Assembly (NCBI GenBank): GCA_029237735.1
Contig: JAQZBU010000003.1
Span: 1-64,000 of the forward strand
Direction of reading: 5' to 3'
DNA: 64,000 bases
Source: Ramlibacter sp.
GTDB lineage: Bacteria; Pseudomonadota; Gammaproteobacteria; Burkholderiales; Burkholderiaceae_C
The first letter of the stretch is position 1. Each line of letters starts with the position of its first letter. The translations under genes were made by a program, and so were the position numbers. Below are positions 7,349 to 16,789 of the stretch, piece by piece. The notes under the pieces were generated by a model. The model had not been told where the DNA came from. It did no database searches and saw only the letters and a list, made by a program, of their open reading frames with translations.

Positions 7349-10123
7349 TCAGTCCACCAAAAACGCCGCCTGAACCACATGTTCGGCCGCGAGCACCTGT
7401 GCGGCGTGGGTGTCGCAGCGTGGCAGCACCTGGGCTGCGAAAAACTTCATGACCGCAAGCGGCTCTGCGTTCGCCTGCGGCCCATCCGGCTCGGCTTCCC
7501 GCGCCAGCAGCAAAGCCGCGATCAGCGTGCCGGCGAAATCGAGAAAATCGCTGGCCGCTGCGGCAGCCGTCGACGGTTGCGTGGACCAGCGCTGGTTCGA
7601 AAGATCAACCAGTGTGGAAAACAGGCTGCAGTACCGGTCAACGGCAGCAAACGGCTGCGCCCATTGGGGTTCTTCTTCGGCGCGCGCCCTGAACTGGCCA
7701 TGCAGCTCGACGATCAGCTCCCGCAGCGCCTGGCCCTGGTCGCGGAGGACCTTTCGGCGGCCGAAATCCAATGCCTGGATGCCGTTGCTTCCTTCATAGA
7801 TCGGCCCGACCAGGGCATCCGCGAGATAGCTCGCTACGCCGGTCTCGGCAACATAACCGGCGCCGCCGTGAACCTGGATCGCCATGGCCGTCACCTCCAC
7901 GGACCGCGCGCTGCACCAGGACTTGGCGACCGGCGTGAGCAGTTCGAGCCGGGCCTTCGCCACTGCTCGCTGCGCGGGAACGGAATGCGCGGCCGAGATG
8001 TCCAGCTGGGCGGCGGCGTAGAGATACAGCGCGCGGGCGCCGGCGATCAGCGTGCGCATCGTCAGCAGCATGCGTTGCACGTCCGGGTGGCCGATGATCG
8101 GAATCGACGCGGCGCCGCCGGTGACCGGCTTGCCCTGGATGCGATGCCTTGCGTAGCCTATCGCCTGCTGGTAGGCGCGCTCCGCAAGGCCGACGCCCTG
8201 CACCGCAGTGGCCAGGCGCGTGATGTTGAGCATCGAGAACATGCAGGCCAGGCCCCGATTCGCCTCCCCCAGCAGCCAGCCCTGGGCGCCTACCCCGTCG
8301 CGGCCGAATTCCATCCAACAGGTCGCGCTGGCATGCAGGCCGATCTTGTTTTCGAGGGACACCACCCGGACGTGATTGAAATCCCCTGCGACGCCCGCGA
8401 CGTCGGCCCGAAGCAAGGGCACCGCGAACAGCGAGATACCCGCCGTGCCTGCGGGGGCTCCCGGCAAACGTGCCAGTACCAGATGCAGCACGTTCGCCAC
8501 GCCGTCATGATCGCCCCAGGACGTGAACACCTTCTGTCCAACGATCAAGTAGTGGTCGTCGTGGGGGACGGCCCTGGTCCGCAGCAGGCCGAGGTCCGAA
8601 CCGGCTTGCGGCTCGGTCATTCCAAGGGCGCCGGTCCACTCCCCTGAGACCAGCCTGGGCAGCCATCCTCGCCGCATCCACTCGGGCGCGTGCTGCTCGA
8701 GCGCAACCATGACCCCATGGGTCAAGGCCGGCAACTGATTGAAAGCAGCGTCGCCCGCACTCCAGATTTCGCACAATGCGAATTGCACAGCCCAAGGCAG
8801 GGCGCTCCCGCGCACCTCGCGCGGCATGGACATGCCCATCCATCCGTCGCTTCGGAACGCGTCATAGGCCTTGGCAATGCCCACGGGCGCCTTGACGCGG
8901 CCGCCCTCCAGTCTCGCGCCCTCGCGCTGCGAGGCGTTCCGGCCGGGCGACAGCCACCTCGTCGCGAACCGTCCCCCGTGCGTCAGGACGGCGGCGACGC
9001 GCTTCAGTCCCATCGCGCGCCCGGCAAGCAAGGCGTGCCCGGCCATCCGCGTCCCGCTCATTCCGTAGGGGTGGCCGATCGAGATCGCGCCGCCGTGGAT
9101 GTTGAAGCGTTCATTGGGCAGCCCCAGCCGGTCGCGGCAGTACAGGACCTGCGATGCAAACGCCTCGTTCAGTTCCCACAGGTCGATGTCGTCGATCGAT
9201 AGGCCGTTGCGCGCCAGCAGGCGGGGCACTGCGAATACGGGCCCGATGCCCATCTCGTCGGGCTCGCATCCGGCCACGGCAAAGCCGCGAAAGGCGCCCA
9301 GCACCTTCAGGCCGCGGCTCTCAGCGAACTTGCGCTCCACCACGACGACAGCCGCCGCGCCATCGGACAGCTGGCTGGCATTTCCCGCGGTGACGCTGCC
9401 CTCGGGCTCCACCGCCTTGAGGCCGGCCAGACCGTCCAACGTCGTGCCGGCGCGCGCGCCTTCGTCGTGGGCCAGCGTCGCGGTTTCCTCATAGGTGGTG
9501 TCGCTTCCTTTGGCAACCACCCGCCGCCGCACGGTGATCGGCACGATTTCGTCCCGCAGGATCGCCTGCTGCTCCGGCGACGCGTGGCGCAGCTGGCTTT
9601 GCAGCGCGTAGGCGTCCTGCTGTTCACGCGAAATCCCGTAGCGCTTTGCCACCACCTCGGCGGTCTGCAGCATGCTCATGCGGTAGATCTCAGGATACTT
9701 CTGCAGCAGCCAGGCTTCCTCCACGTTCGAGCGGTTCTTGCCCGGGCCCTCGATCAGGCTCAGCGACTCCACGCCGGCCGCCACCATCACGTCACTGCCA
9801 CCGGCGATGATCTGCTGCGAGGCGATGGCGATCGCCTGCAGGCCGGAGGAGCAAAAGCGGTTGACCGTCAGGCCGGCCGCTGTCACCGGCAACCCGCCCC
9901 GCAGCGCTGACTGCCGGGCAATGTTCTCGCCGGTTGCGCCTTCGGGATAGCCGCAGCCCACGGTCACGTCCTCGACCTCGCCGGGTTCGATGCCCGCACG
10001 TTCGACGGCGGCGGCGATCGCATGGCCGGCCATGGTGGCACCGTGCGTCATGTTGAGGCTGCCGCGATGGGCCTTGCCGATGGGGGTTCGGGCATAGCCC
10101 ACTACTACTGCTTCTCGCATCAA
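7349..10123 (-). CDS. Thiolase / acyl-CoA dehydrogenase in-frame fusion
   Basis: One open frame of 924 residues holds two enzymes. Residues 1 to about 380 are a thiolase (acetyl-CoA acyltransferase): nucleophile NRFCSSG with Cys91, NEAFASQ near 320, and GGAISIGHPYG with His351. The final thiolase motif with the second Cys (CxGGGxG) is absent; the frame reads VLTHGGRFATRW instead. From about 390 on it is an acyl-CoA dehydrogenase of the DmdC/AcdA-like class (FRSDGWMGM, GALGMTEPQAGSDLG, GPIYEGSNGIQALDF with the probable catalytic Glu) that lacks about 50-60 N-terminal residues. The junction is near 8950-8985. It looks like a deletion that joined two neighbouring genes. The thiolase half is probably impaired. 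A natural deletion and an assembly collapse cannot be told apart here. Confidence 0.88.
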   Translation of the reverse strand: MMREAVVVGYARTPIGKAHRGSLNMTHGATMAGHAIAAAVERAGIEPGEVEDVTVGCGYPEGATGENIARQSALRGGLPVTAAGLTVNRFCSSGLQAIAIASQQIIAGGSDVMVAAGVESLSLIEGPGKNRSNVEEAWLLQKYPEIYRMSMLQTAEVVAKRYGISREQQDAYALQSQLRHASPEQQAILRDEIVPITVRRRVVAKGSDTTYEETATLAHDEGARAGTTLDGLAGLKAVEPEGSVTAGNASQLSDGAAAVVVVERKFAESRGLKVLGAFRGFAVAGCEPDEMGIGPVFAVPRLLARNGLSIDDIDLWELNEAFASQVLYCRDRLGLPNERFNIHGGAISIGHPYGMSGTRMAGHALLAGRAMGLKRVAAVLTHGGRFATRWLSPGRNASQREGARLEGGRVKAPVGIAKAYDAFRSDGWMGMSMPREVRGSALPWAVQFALCEIWSAGDAAFNQLPALTHGVMVALEQHAPEWMRRGWLPRLVSGEWTGALGMTEPQAGSDLGLLRTRAVPHDDHYLIVGQKVFTSWGDHDGVANVLHLVLARLPGAPAGTAGISLFAVPLLRADVAGVAGDFNHVRVVSLENKIGLHASATCWMEFGRDGVGAQGWLLGEANRGLACMFSMLNITRLATAVQGVGLAERAYQQAIGYARHRIQGKPVTGGAASIPIIGHPDVQRMLLTMRTLIAGARALYLYAAAQLDISAAHSVPAQRAVAKARLELLTPVAKSWCSARSVEVTAMAIQVHGGAGYVAETGVASYLADALVGPIYEGSNGIQALDFGRRKVLRDQGQALRELIVELHGQFRARAEEEPQWAQPFAAVDRYCSLFSTLVDLSNQRWSTQPSTAAAAASDFLDFAGTLIAALLLAREAEPDGPQANAEPLAVMKFFAAQVLPRCDTHAAQVLAAEHVVQAAFLVD

Positions 10124-10137
10124 AGTCGTTCCTTAAG

Positions 10138-10836
10138 TCAAACTGCCAGCCACTGGCGGAAGATTTCGGGTTGCGCAGTCAATGCCTGGGGCGAACCCGA
10201 ATAGACGATCTGCCCACGCCCCATGACATGCACGGTGCGCGATAAGCGCAGCGCGATGGTCAGCTTCTGCTCCACAAGAAGAATGCCGACGCCCGCGGCG
10301 GCGATTTCGCTGAGCAGTTCGGCAACCTGTGCCACCACTTTCGGCGCCAGGCCCTCGGTGGGTTCGTCCACCAGCATGACCCTTGGGTTGCCCAGCAGAC
10401 TGCGGCAGATGGTCAACATCTGCTGCTCGCCGCCGGACAGCGACCCGGCGTTCACCTCTGCGCGCTCGGCCAGGCGCGGAAAGCGCTGAAACATCTCCTC
10501 GAGGCTCCACTGCGACTCGCCGCCGGGGCCGCGCTTGATTCCCAGGGAGAGGTTCTTGCGCACCGTGAGCTCGGGGAAGACGTCACGGCTCTCCGGGACG
10601 TACGCGATGCCCGCGCGCGCGACGAGGTGCTGTGGCAGCCCGATCATTTCGGCATCGTCGAGGCGGACCGACCCTTGTGCCTGAACCTCGCCGATGATTG
10701 CCTTGAGCGCGGTGGACCGGCCAGCGCCGTTGCGCCCGAGCAGGCTTACCACCGCGCCGGCGGGTACCTCGAGGTCGATGCCCTGCAGGATGTGGCTCTG
10801 TCCGTAGTAGGCATGAAGGTTCTTGATGCTAAGCAT
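10138..10836 (-). CDS. livF: Branched-chain amino acid-type ABC transporter, ATP-binding protein LivF
   Basis: One of two ATPases of a HAAT-family (Liv) importer. The 232 residues carry Walker A GRNGAGRST (note Arg in place of the usual Lys of GxxGxGKST at about residue 40), signature LSGGEQQM, Walker B MLVDEPTEGLAP and the H-loop region. Its ATG lies 8 bases inside the end of livG. The Lys-to-Arg change in Walker A would weaken ATP binding if real and deserves a check against sequencing error. It belongs to the operon livK-H-M-G-F, next to an acyl-CoA ligase, so the cargo is more likely an organic acid than leucine. Confidence 0.93.
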   Translation of the reverse strand: MLSIKNLHAYYGQSHILQGIDLEVPAGAVVSLLGRNGAGRSTALKAIIGEVQAQGSVRLDDAEMIGLPQHLVARAGIAYVPESRDVFPELTVRKNLSLGIKRGPGGESQWSLEEMFQRFPRLAERAEVNAGSLSGGEQQMLTICRSLLGNPRVMLVDEPTEGLAPKVVAQVAELLSEIAAAGVGILLVEQKLTIALRLSRTVHVMGRGQIVYSGSPQALTAQPEIFRQWLAV

Positions 10837-11587
10837 GGTCCTGCTCCAAATCCCCGAGGTAGGCTTCCCGCACCGCGGCGTTGTCGCGGACAGCTTCGGG
10901 CGTGCCGGTGCACAGGACTTTGCCGGCCACCAGCACGGTGATCCGATCGGCCAGGCCGAAAACGACGCTCATGTCGTGCTCCACCATGACCAGCGCACGG
11001 CCTTCGCTGACGCGGCGAATCAAGCCAATGGCCCGTTCGGTCTCGGCCTGGCTCATGCCGGCGGTGGGTTCGTCGAGCAGCAGCACGGAGGGCTTGCCGG
11101 CGACGGCGATCCCGATCTCCAGTGCACGCTGTTCCGCGTAGCTCAAGTTCTCGGCCAGCGTGTCCGCCCGCGCTTCCAGCTCGGTTTCCTCAAGCAATTC
11201 CTGCGCGCGCCGGTTGGCCGCATGCGATTTGGCGACGTTGCGCCAGATCGAATACCGGTCTCCGCTGCTCCACATACATCCGCAACGTAGGTTTTCCAGC
11301 ACACTCAGACGCGGGAAGAGGTTGCTGATCTGGAAGCTGCGGGCGAGGCCCAGGCGCGCGATCTCGTGCGGGACCAGTCCGGATATCTTCTTCTGGCCCA
11401 AGGTGATGCGCCCCCCGGACAAGGGCTGGCGTCCAGAGATCACGTGGAACAGCGTGGATTTGCCGGCGCCGTTGGGGCCGATGATGCAATGGCGCTCCGA
11501 CGCGGCAATCGACAAGTTCACGCCCTGGAGCACCTTGAGGAGGCCGTACTGCTTGCGCACCTCGGTCAGTTCGAGTGCCGTGCTCAT
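10829..11587 (-). CDS. livG: Branched-chain amino acid-type ABC transporter, ATP-binding protein LivG
   Basis: The second ATPase of the Liv-type importer, 252 residues. It shows Walker A GPNGAGKST, the Liv-specific GLARSFQISNLFP segment, signature LSYAEQRALEIG (LivG proteins have this degenerate LSGG), Walker B VLLLDEPTAGMS and the C-terminal VLVAGKVLCTGTPEAVR stretch. The start ATG overlaps the stop of livM as ATGA, which points to translational coupling. With livF it forms the cytoplasmic nucleotide-binding pair on the LivH/LivM channel. Confidence 0.95.
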   Translation of the reverse strand: MSTALELTEVRKQYGLLKVLQGVNLSIAASERHCIIGPNGAGKSTLFHVISGRQPLSGGRITLGQKKISGLVPHEIARLGLARSFQISNLFPRLSVLENLRCGCMWSSGDRYSIWRNVAKSHAANRRAQELLEETELEARADTLAENLSYAEQRALEIGIAVAGKPSVLLLDEPTAGMSQAETERAIGLIRRVSEGRALVMVEHDMSVVFGLADRITVLVAGKVLCTGTPEAVRDNAAVREAYLGDLEQDHA

Positions 11588-12837
11588 GCTGCCTCCATCT
11601 TGCCGTGGGTGACGTCAGGTGCGGCTCGCCGGGTCCTGGCCGCACGCGCGAGCGTGGACCATCCCCACCAGGCGCCCGAGGCGGCCACCAGGAGCCAGAG
11701 CAATAGCGCACCCGCCAGCGGAAGCCCGAGCGTGAAGATCGACACGGCGCCGCCGCCGCTCATGCGCCGGGCGAACACGACCTCGGTCATTCCGATCAGG
11801 CCGGTGGCCACCACCAGGATGGCCGCGGCGCGCACGAGCCCGTTGCGCAGCAGTTGCCTGCGTCCCGTCCCTGCGACGAGCAGCGCACGCTGCGCCGCGA
11901 AGGCCCCCGCCAGGCCGTTCGGCGAGAACAGGATCACGCAGGTGAAGATGACTCCGAGGTAGAAGAGCCAGGCCGGCGTCACGCCGCTGAGCTGGGTGCT
12001 GAGCAAGGTCACGCCGATTGCGCCGGCGATGGTTCCGAAAAAGGAGCCCGTTCCACCGAGCACCGTCATGAATACCGGCAGCGCCGAATGTTCGATCGAC
12101 AGCGACGCCAGGCCGACGTGCTCGTAGCTCAGCGCGGACAGGCTGCCCGCGATTCCCGCAAAGAAGCTGGCCACGGTGAAGGTGAGCCAGCGCACCATGC
12201 GAACGTCGTAGGCGAGAAACCGAAGACGCTCGGCGTTCTCCCGCGCGGCCAAGGCGATGCGGCCAAGTGGTGTGGTCTCGAAATGGCGGATCGCCAGCAT
12301 GCTCAGCGCCACCCAGCAGACAATCAGCAGATAGACCTGCCATGGCGGCCCGAACGTGATGCCAAGGGGCGTGGGGCCGACCCACCGGTCCACCGACAGG
12401 CCTTCTTCTCCGCCCGACACCGACCTGAACACATAGCCCAGGCCCATGGCCAGTTCGCCGATGCCCAGGGAGATCATGGCGAAGGCCAGCTTCTCGCGGC
12501 GCGTTGCGATCCAGCCAATAGCCGCGCCGGCAAGCGCCGCGACGAGGCCGCACGCCAGCGGTAACAGGGAGATCGGCACGTAGGGGATCGATTGCACGTG
12601 AAAACCCTTCAGGAGGTAGACCAGGGCGTATCCGCCGACCCCGAAGAAGATGCCGTGGGCAAACCACAGCATTCCGCAGATGCCGTACATGAGGTGGAAC
12701 GACAGCGCGAACAGGATTGCGATCGCAATCTGCGACGCGCCGGTGAGCATGGCCGGAGACAGCTGGAGCAGGGGCAGAGACATGGCGGCCGCGAACAGCG
12801 TGAGCGCCAGCAACAATCGATGAGGGCGGGTGAACAT
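11584..12837 (-). CDS. livM: Branched-chain amino acid-type ABC transporter permease LivM
   Basis: An inner-membrane permease of the Liv importer, 417 residues, with about ten hydrophobic segments. The family block GICGMLWFAHGIFFGVGGY, and the later GTGSFFGTIAGAIG, are clear, as is the ATRREKLAFAMISLGIGEL region. The open frame runs much further upstream, to 13596, but that part overlaps livH and is not LivM-like. The start at 12837 (MFTRPHRLLLALT) shares one base with the livH stop (TGATG). The C-terminus after about 330 carries an extra hydrophobic stretch beyond the usual permease end. Confidence 0.93.
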   Translation of the reverse strand: MFTRPHRLLLALTLFAAAMSLPLLQLSPAMLTGASQIAIAILFALSFHLMYGICGMLWFAHGIFFGVGGYALVYLLKGFHVQSIPYVPISLLPLACGLVAALAGAAIGWIATRREKLAFAMISLGIGELAMGLGYVFRSVSGGEEGLSVDRWVGPTPLGITFGPPWQVYLLIVCWVALSMLAIRHFETTPLGRIALAARENAERLRFLAYDVRMVRWLTFTVASFFAGIAGSLSALSYEHVGLASLSIEHSALPVFMTVLGGTGSFFGTIAGAIGVTLLSTQLSGVTPAWLFYLGVIFTCVILFSPNGLAGAFAAQRALLVAGTGRRQLLRNGLVRAAAILVVATGLIGMTEVVFARRMSGGGAVSIFTLGLPLAGALLLWLLVAASGAWWGWSTLARAARTRRAAPDVTHGKMEAA

Positions 12838-13784
12838 CAGACGTCTCGCGTTCCGAAAAGCCCGCGCGGGCGAACCAGCAGCAGGACGATCATCAGAAGA
12901 TAGGGAAGCAGCGGTGCGATGGATGCGGTCGACAACTGGCGCAGGTCGGTGCTGCGAGCCAGCGCCTGCCCATCCAAGTGCAGCAGCGCCGCCATGTCCA
13001 GCAATGAAATCGGGTAAGAAACCGCGGCGGTCTGAACCAGGCCAATCAGCAGGGACGCGATCAGCGCACCGCCGAGCGAACCGAGCCCGCCGACCACCAC
13101 CACCACGAAGATCAGAGCGCCGAGCTGGATGGCCATCGTCGGCTGCGTGCCCAGGACGTTGCCCGCCAGCGCCCCGGCCAGGCCCGCCAGGCCCGCGCCC
13201 ACCGCGAACAGCTGGTTGAACAGGCGCGGCACGTTGTGGCCCAGCGCCGCTGTCATTTTGGGATGCGTCAGCGCGGCCCGGATGATGGATCCGATCAGTG
13301 TCAGGCGCATAACCAGGAACAGGACAATGAAGACCAGCAGCGTCAAGCCGAATGACAGAACCTTGTACGCCGAGTACTGGATGCCACCGGTGCTCAACAG
13401 CGGAAAGTCGAGGAAAGCCGGAACCAGGTAAGGCACCGAGGTCCTGCCCCAGATCAGTTGAACCGCTTCTGTCAGCACATAGGCCAGGCCGAAGGTCACC
13501 AGCAATTCCGCCAGGTGGCCCGCGCCCCGCGCCCGTGACAGCACGTGACGCTCGATCACGGAGCCCAGGATGGCCACCCCGATCGGCGCCAGGCACAGGC
13601 CGAGCCAGAAGCCGCCGATCCGCGACAGCTCATAGGCGAAGTACGCGCCAAGCATGAAGAAGGTCGCATGGGCGATGTTCAGCACGCCCATGATGCCGAA
13701 CACCAGCGTGAAGCCGCTGCTCAAAAGGAACAGCATCAGCCCGTAGGAGATACCGTTGAAAACGACGAAGGCGACACTGTCCAT
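12837..13784 (-). CDS. livH: Branched-chain amino acid-type ABC transporter permease LivH
   Basis: The partner permease of LivM, 315 residues, eight or so membrane helices. Typical LivH segments are present: NGISYGLMLFLLSSGFTLVFGIMGVLNIAHATFFMLGAY at the N-terminus, GLVQTAAVSYPI late, and a C-terminus ending RPRGLFG, which is a hallmark of the family. It follows livK by 27 bases and overlaps livM by one base, consistent with one polycistronic mRNA for the importer. Confidence 0.95.
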   Translation of the reverse strand: MDSVAFVVFNGISYGLMLFLLSSGFTLVFGIMGVLNIAHATFFMLGAYFAYELSRIGGFWLGLCLAPIGVAILGSVIERHVLSRARGAGHLAELLVTFGLAYVLTEAVQLIWGRTSVPYLVPAFLDFPLLSTGGIQYSAYKVLSFGLTLLVFIVLFLVMRLTLIGSIIRAALTHPKMTAALGHNVPRLFNQLFAVGAGLAGLAGALAGNVLGTQPTMAIQLGALIFVVVVVGGLGSLGGALIASLLIGLVQTAAVSYPISLLDMAALLHLDGQALARSTDLRQLSTASIAPLLPYLLMIVLLLVRPRGLFGTRDV

Positions 13785-13811
13785 GGAACGCTCCGATATA
13801 AATGCCGCGCG

Positions 13812-15074
13812 TCAGGAAGGCCGCGCCATCTTGCAGGTGGTCGGCATCATCGAACCCTGCGGCGAAGGCGGGTACAGCGTCTTGAAGCCGACGCCGGTGG
13901 TGCGCCCTTCGACAACATATTTCTCCGGCACCGATGCGGATAGCTGCACGATGGTGAGCGGGAACTCGAACTGGTGATCGGTGATCCGGAAAGACGCCGG
14001 CCCGGAGGGCGTGGTGATCCTGGTCTGCTCCAGCGCGACCGCGACCTTGCGCGGGTTGTCCTCGCCGACCTTGTCGATGGCGGACTTGAACATGTCCAGC
14101 ATCCAGACCATGCGCTCGGCGAAGTAGCTTCCGTTGAAGTTGCTCCGGTAGTTGGCATACACCTTCTTCATCTCCGCACTGACGCCATCGTTGGGGTTCA
14201 GGTCAGTCACGGCGACCACCGGCACGATGGCCAGGTCCTGCGGCGTGATCACGGCCATGTGCGGGGACAGATTGCCGTACGCGGCATAGACCTTGACCTT
14301 GAGGCCGGCCGCCACGATGGCCTTATAGAAGCGAATGAAGTCCACGTCGAACGCGCTGGTCAGCACCGTGTCGACGTTGAGTTGCCGCAGTTTGGCGACG
14401 TAGGGCGTGAAGTCCTGCACCTTGCCGAAGGGCAGGATGACGTCGGAGGCCACCACGCCGGCATTGGGCAGACGCTCCTTCACCAGCTGCGCGGCTGCGT
14501 CGTGGAAAGCCTGGCCCAATGCATAACCTTGGTCAATCTGGTAGATGCGCTTGACGCCCGGATCCCTGGCCATCGCGTTGACCAGGGCCGAGGCGTACAT
14601 GTCGGCGCCGATGCCCCAGCGGAAGTGCCAGTACGAGCACTTCTCGTTGGTCAGCGCGAGGGCACCGCCGGAGGTGTTGAAGAAGACCATGGGATTGTCC
14701 GGCGAGCGCTTGTTCTGACGCTCGACGAAGGCGGTGGTCGCCAGAGCGTGGTTGGAACCGATGCCCACGGCGACATAGCGGATGCCATCGTCATAGGCCT
14801 TGTTGAGCAGTTCGTTGGTCTTCTCGACGTTGCCGGCGTTGTCGAGCGGAACGATCTGGATCTTCCGGCCCTTGAGCACGCCGCCGCGGGCGTTCAGCTC
14901 ATCGGCGGCGACCATCAGGTTGTCGACCCAGGGCTTGCCGGTGCCGGCCGTCGGTCCCGACAGCGGCTCGATGACGGCGATGCGCACCGGCTGGCTGGAA
15001 GCTGCCGCGGGCAGCAAGCAACCGGCGGTAACCGCCAAAGCGCAAATGCCGTGAAACGCTCGAGTGAATTGCAT
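13812..15074 (-). CDS. livK: ABC transporter substrate-binding protein (LivK type)
   Basis: The periplasmic receptor of the Liv importer, 420 residues. A Sec signal peptide (MQFTRAFHG, hydrophobic core ALAVTAGCLLPAAAS) ends near residue 27. The mature part starts with VRIAVIEPLSGPTAG, as in the Peripla_BP_6 family, followed by the two-lobed fold (FFNTSGGALALTNEKCSYWHFRWG, AYGNLSPHMAVITPQDL). It lies directly downstream of the acyl-CoA ligase gene (80-base gap), so the bound ligand is probably a carboxylic acid that is then activated to its CoA ester. The ligand cannot be read from the sequence. Confidence 0.93.
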   Translation of the reverse strand: MQFTRAFHGICALAVTAGCLLPAAASSQPVRIAVIEPLSGPTAGTGKPWVDNLMVAADELNARGGVLKGRKIQIVPLDNAGNVEKTNELLNKAYDDGIRYVAVGIGSNHALATTAFVERQNKRSPDNPMVFFNTSGGALALTNEKCSYWHFRWGIGADMYASALVNAMARDPGVKRIYQIDQGYALGQAFHDAAAQLVKERLPNAGVVASDVILPFGKVQDFTPYVAKLRQLNVDTVLTSAFDVDFIRFYKAIVAAGLKVKVYAAYGNLSPHMAVITPQDLAIVPVVAVTDLNPNDGVSAEMKKVYANYRSNFNGSYFAERMVWMLDMFKSAIDKVGEDNPRKVAVALEQTRITTPSGPASFRITDHQFEFPLTIVQLSASVPEKYVVEGRTTGVGFKTLYPPSPQGSMMPTTCKMARPS

Positions 15075-15154
15075 GGTGATTCCTTATCTCTTGATGGGCA
15101 ACTGAGAAGAATTGCGCGTGGGGCGCGGATACAAACGAATGCTCGAAAGGTGGA

Positions 15155-16789
15155 TCAGGCGCGCGCGGCGCCGCGCTGCCACAGGCCGTCCTTGATCGCT
15201 TTTCTCATGACCTTTCCGGTCACGGTGAGCGGCAACTGCGCCATGAACTCGATGCGGCGCGGATATTCGTGGCGTTCCAGGCGGGTGCGGCCGTACTCGA
15301 CCAGCTCGCTGCTCAGGGTTTCGGAGGGCTCGACTCCGGGCTTGAGCTGCACGACAGCCGTCACGGCCTCGCCGCGCACTTCGTCGGGCAGCCCGACCAC
15401 GGCCACCAGGTCGACCGCCGGGTGGGTGGCGAAGCAAGCCTCGATGTCCGAGGGTCCGATGCGATAGCCCGAGCTCTTGATGATGTCGTCGTTACGGCCG
15501 ACGAACCACAGGTAGCCCTCTTCGTCCTGCCAGGCCTCGTCGCCGGTCAGCAGCCACTCGCCACGCAGCTTGGCTGCCGTCGCGGCTTCGTCGCCCCAGT
15601 AGCCCAGGAAGGTCTGTGGATGGCTGCGGTGCGATGCGATCTCCCCCACCTCGCCGCACTTCACCGGCTCGCCAGCAGCGTTCACGATCTGTAACCGGGC
15701 GCCCGGAACCCCAAGGCCAAGCGAGCCGAAGCGTGCCGGCATCAACGCCGCGTTGTGAACGGTGAAAGGGGCGCACTCGGTCTGCCCATAGGCCTCGCCC
15801 GGGATGAGGCCGAACGCCGACTGAAGGTACTCGAACATGTCCTTTCCAAGCGACTCGCCGGTACAGAACAGGCTGCGCAGCACCGTCGGCGGCGGCGTCC
15901 TGACCTGCCGCATCATGCGCAGCATGGTCGGTGTCAGCAGGGTGTTGCGAATCTTGTGACGCGACATGAATGCGAACACCGCGTCGGGGTCGAAGGGATG
16001 CGGCGCCTTCCAGGACACCAGCGGGGTGCCGGCATACAGAAAGGAGAGCAGGATCCCGGAAAAGCCGGCGATCCAGGTCCATTCCGCGGGCGACCACGCA
16101 ACGTCGCCCGTCGTTCCGAGGTCGGTGTGGATCATGGCAAGTCCACCCACGCCGCCGAGCCAGCCTCCGTGCGAATGCACCACTCCCTTGGCTTTGCCGG
16201 TGGTGCCCGAGGTGTAGATGATGTATGCCGGATCGCGGCCCTGGCCTGGTACGCCGGGGGACAGTGTCGAACCCTTTGCCACGTCGGACCAGAAGTTGGC
16301 AGTGCCCGCTTCAGTTCCGTCGGTGAGCCAGATCGTCATGTCGGGCGGAAGCTGGTCCAACAGGGGCTGCAACTTTGCATAGCCTGTGCGATCGGTCACG
16401 ATGCCCTTGGCGCCCGAATGAGCCAGCCTGTGCAGCAGTCCGGTCCCGCTGAACACGCTGGCGATCGGCATCGCGATGGCCGCCAGCCGCCAGGCTGCGA
16501 TCAGCGCGATCGGCATCTCGGGCGTCTGCCCCAGAAACAGAGCCACGCGGTCGCCCCGACGGACGCCGCGCGCGGCGAGGGCGTTGGCGAAACGCGTCGA
16601 CAGCTCCCGCAGCTTCGCGTAGCTGTAGGTGGTGACGGTTCCGTCGGGCGCTTCGTCCATCAGGGCGAGGGAGTCCGGGGCGCTCTCGGCATGCCTGTCG
16701 CACAGGGCGATGCTCAGGCCTCCCGACGCAGGGCCGTTGGTGGCGTATTTTTTCAGAAATGCCGCATAGCGGGCCAGGTCGAACGTCAA
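15155..16789 (-). CDS. AMP-dependent acyl-CoA synthetase/ligase
   Basis: An ANL-superfamily acid:CoA ligase (544 residues) that would activate an imported acid via acyl-AMP. The P-loop IIYTSGTTGKAKG, the YGQTE motif and the hinge/C-terminal RNDDIIKSSGYRIGPSDIE are present, with the catalytic Lys in LTVTGKVMRK near the end. It resembles medium-chain (ACSM-like) ligases more than acetyl-CoA synthetase. The open frame extends to 16870, but TTG at 16789 is preferred: it overlaps the upstream stop as TTGA and has an AGGGAGG ribosome-binding site. It is translationally coupled to the 3-hydroxyacyl-CoA dehydrogenase gene and followed by livK. Confidence 0.92.
   Translation of the reverse strand: MTFDLARYAAFLKKYATNGPASGGLSIALCDRHAESAPDSLALMDEAPDGTVTTYSYAKLRELSTRFANALAARGVRRGDRVALFLGQTPEMPIALIAAWRLAAIAMPIASVFSGTGLLHRLAHSGAKGIVTDRTGYAKLQPLLDQLPPDMTIWLTDGTEAGTANFWSDVAKGSTLSPGVPGQGRDPAYIIYTSGTTGKAKGVVHSHGGWLGGVGGLAMIHTDLGTTGDVAWSPAEWTWIAGFSGILLSFLYAGTPLVSWKAPHPFDPDAVFAFMSRHKIRNTLLTPTMLRMMRQVRTPPPTVLRSLFCTGESLGKDMFEYLQSAFGLIPGEAYGQTECAPFTVHNAALMPARFGSLGLGVPGARLQIVNAAGEPVKCGEVGEIASHRSHPQTFLGYWGDEAATAAKLRGEWLLTGDEAWQDEEGYLWFVGRNDDIIKSSGYRIGPSDIEACFATHPAVDLVAVVGLPDEVRGEAVTAVVQLKPGVEPSETLSSELVEYGRTRLERHEYPRRIEFMAQLPLTVTGKVMRKAIKDGLWQRGAARA

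Noticed and set aside
12838-13596. N-terminal extension of the livM frame
   Set aside because: It overlaps livH and has a low-complexity Gly/Arg/Ala-rich sequence typical of an antisense-frame shadow in GC-rich DNA.
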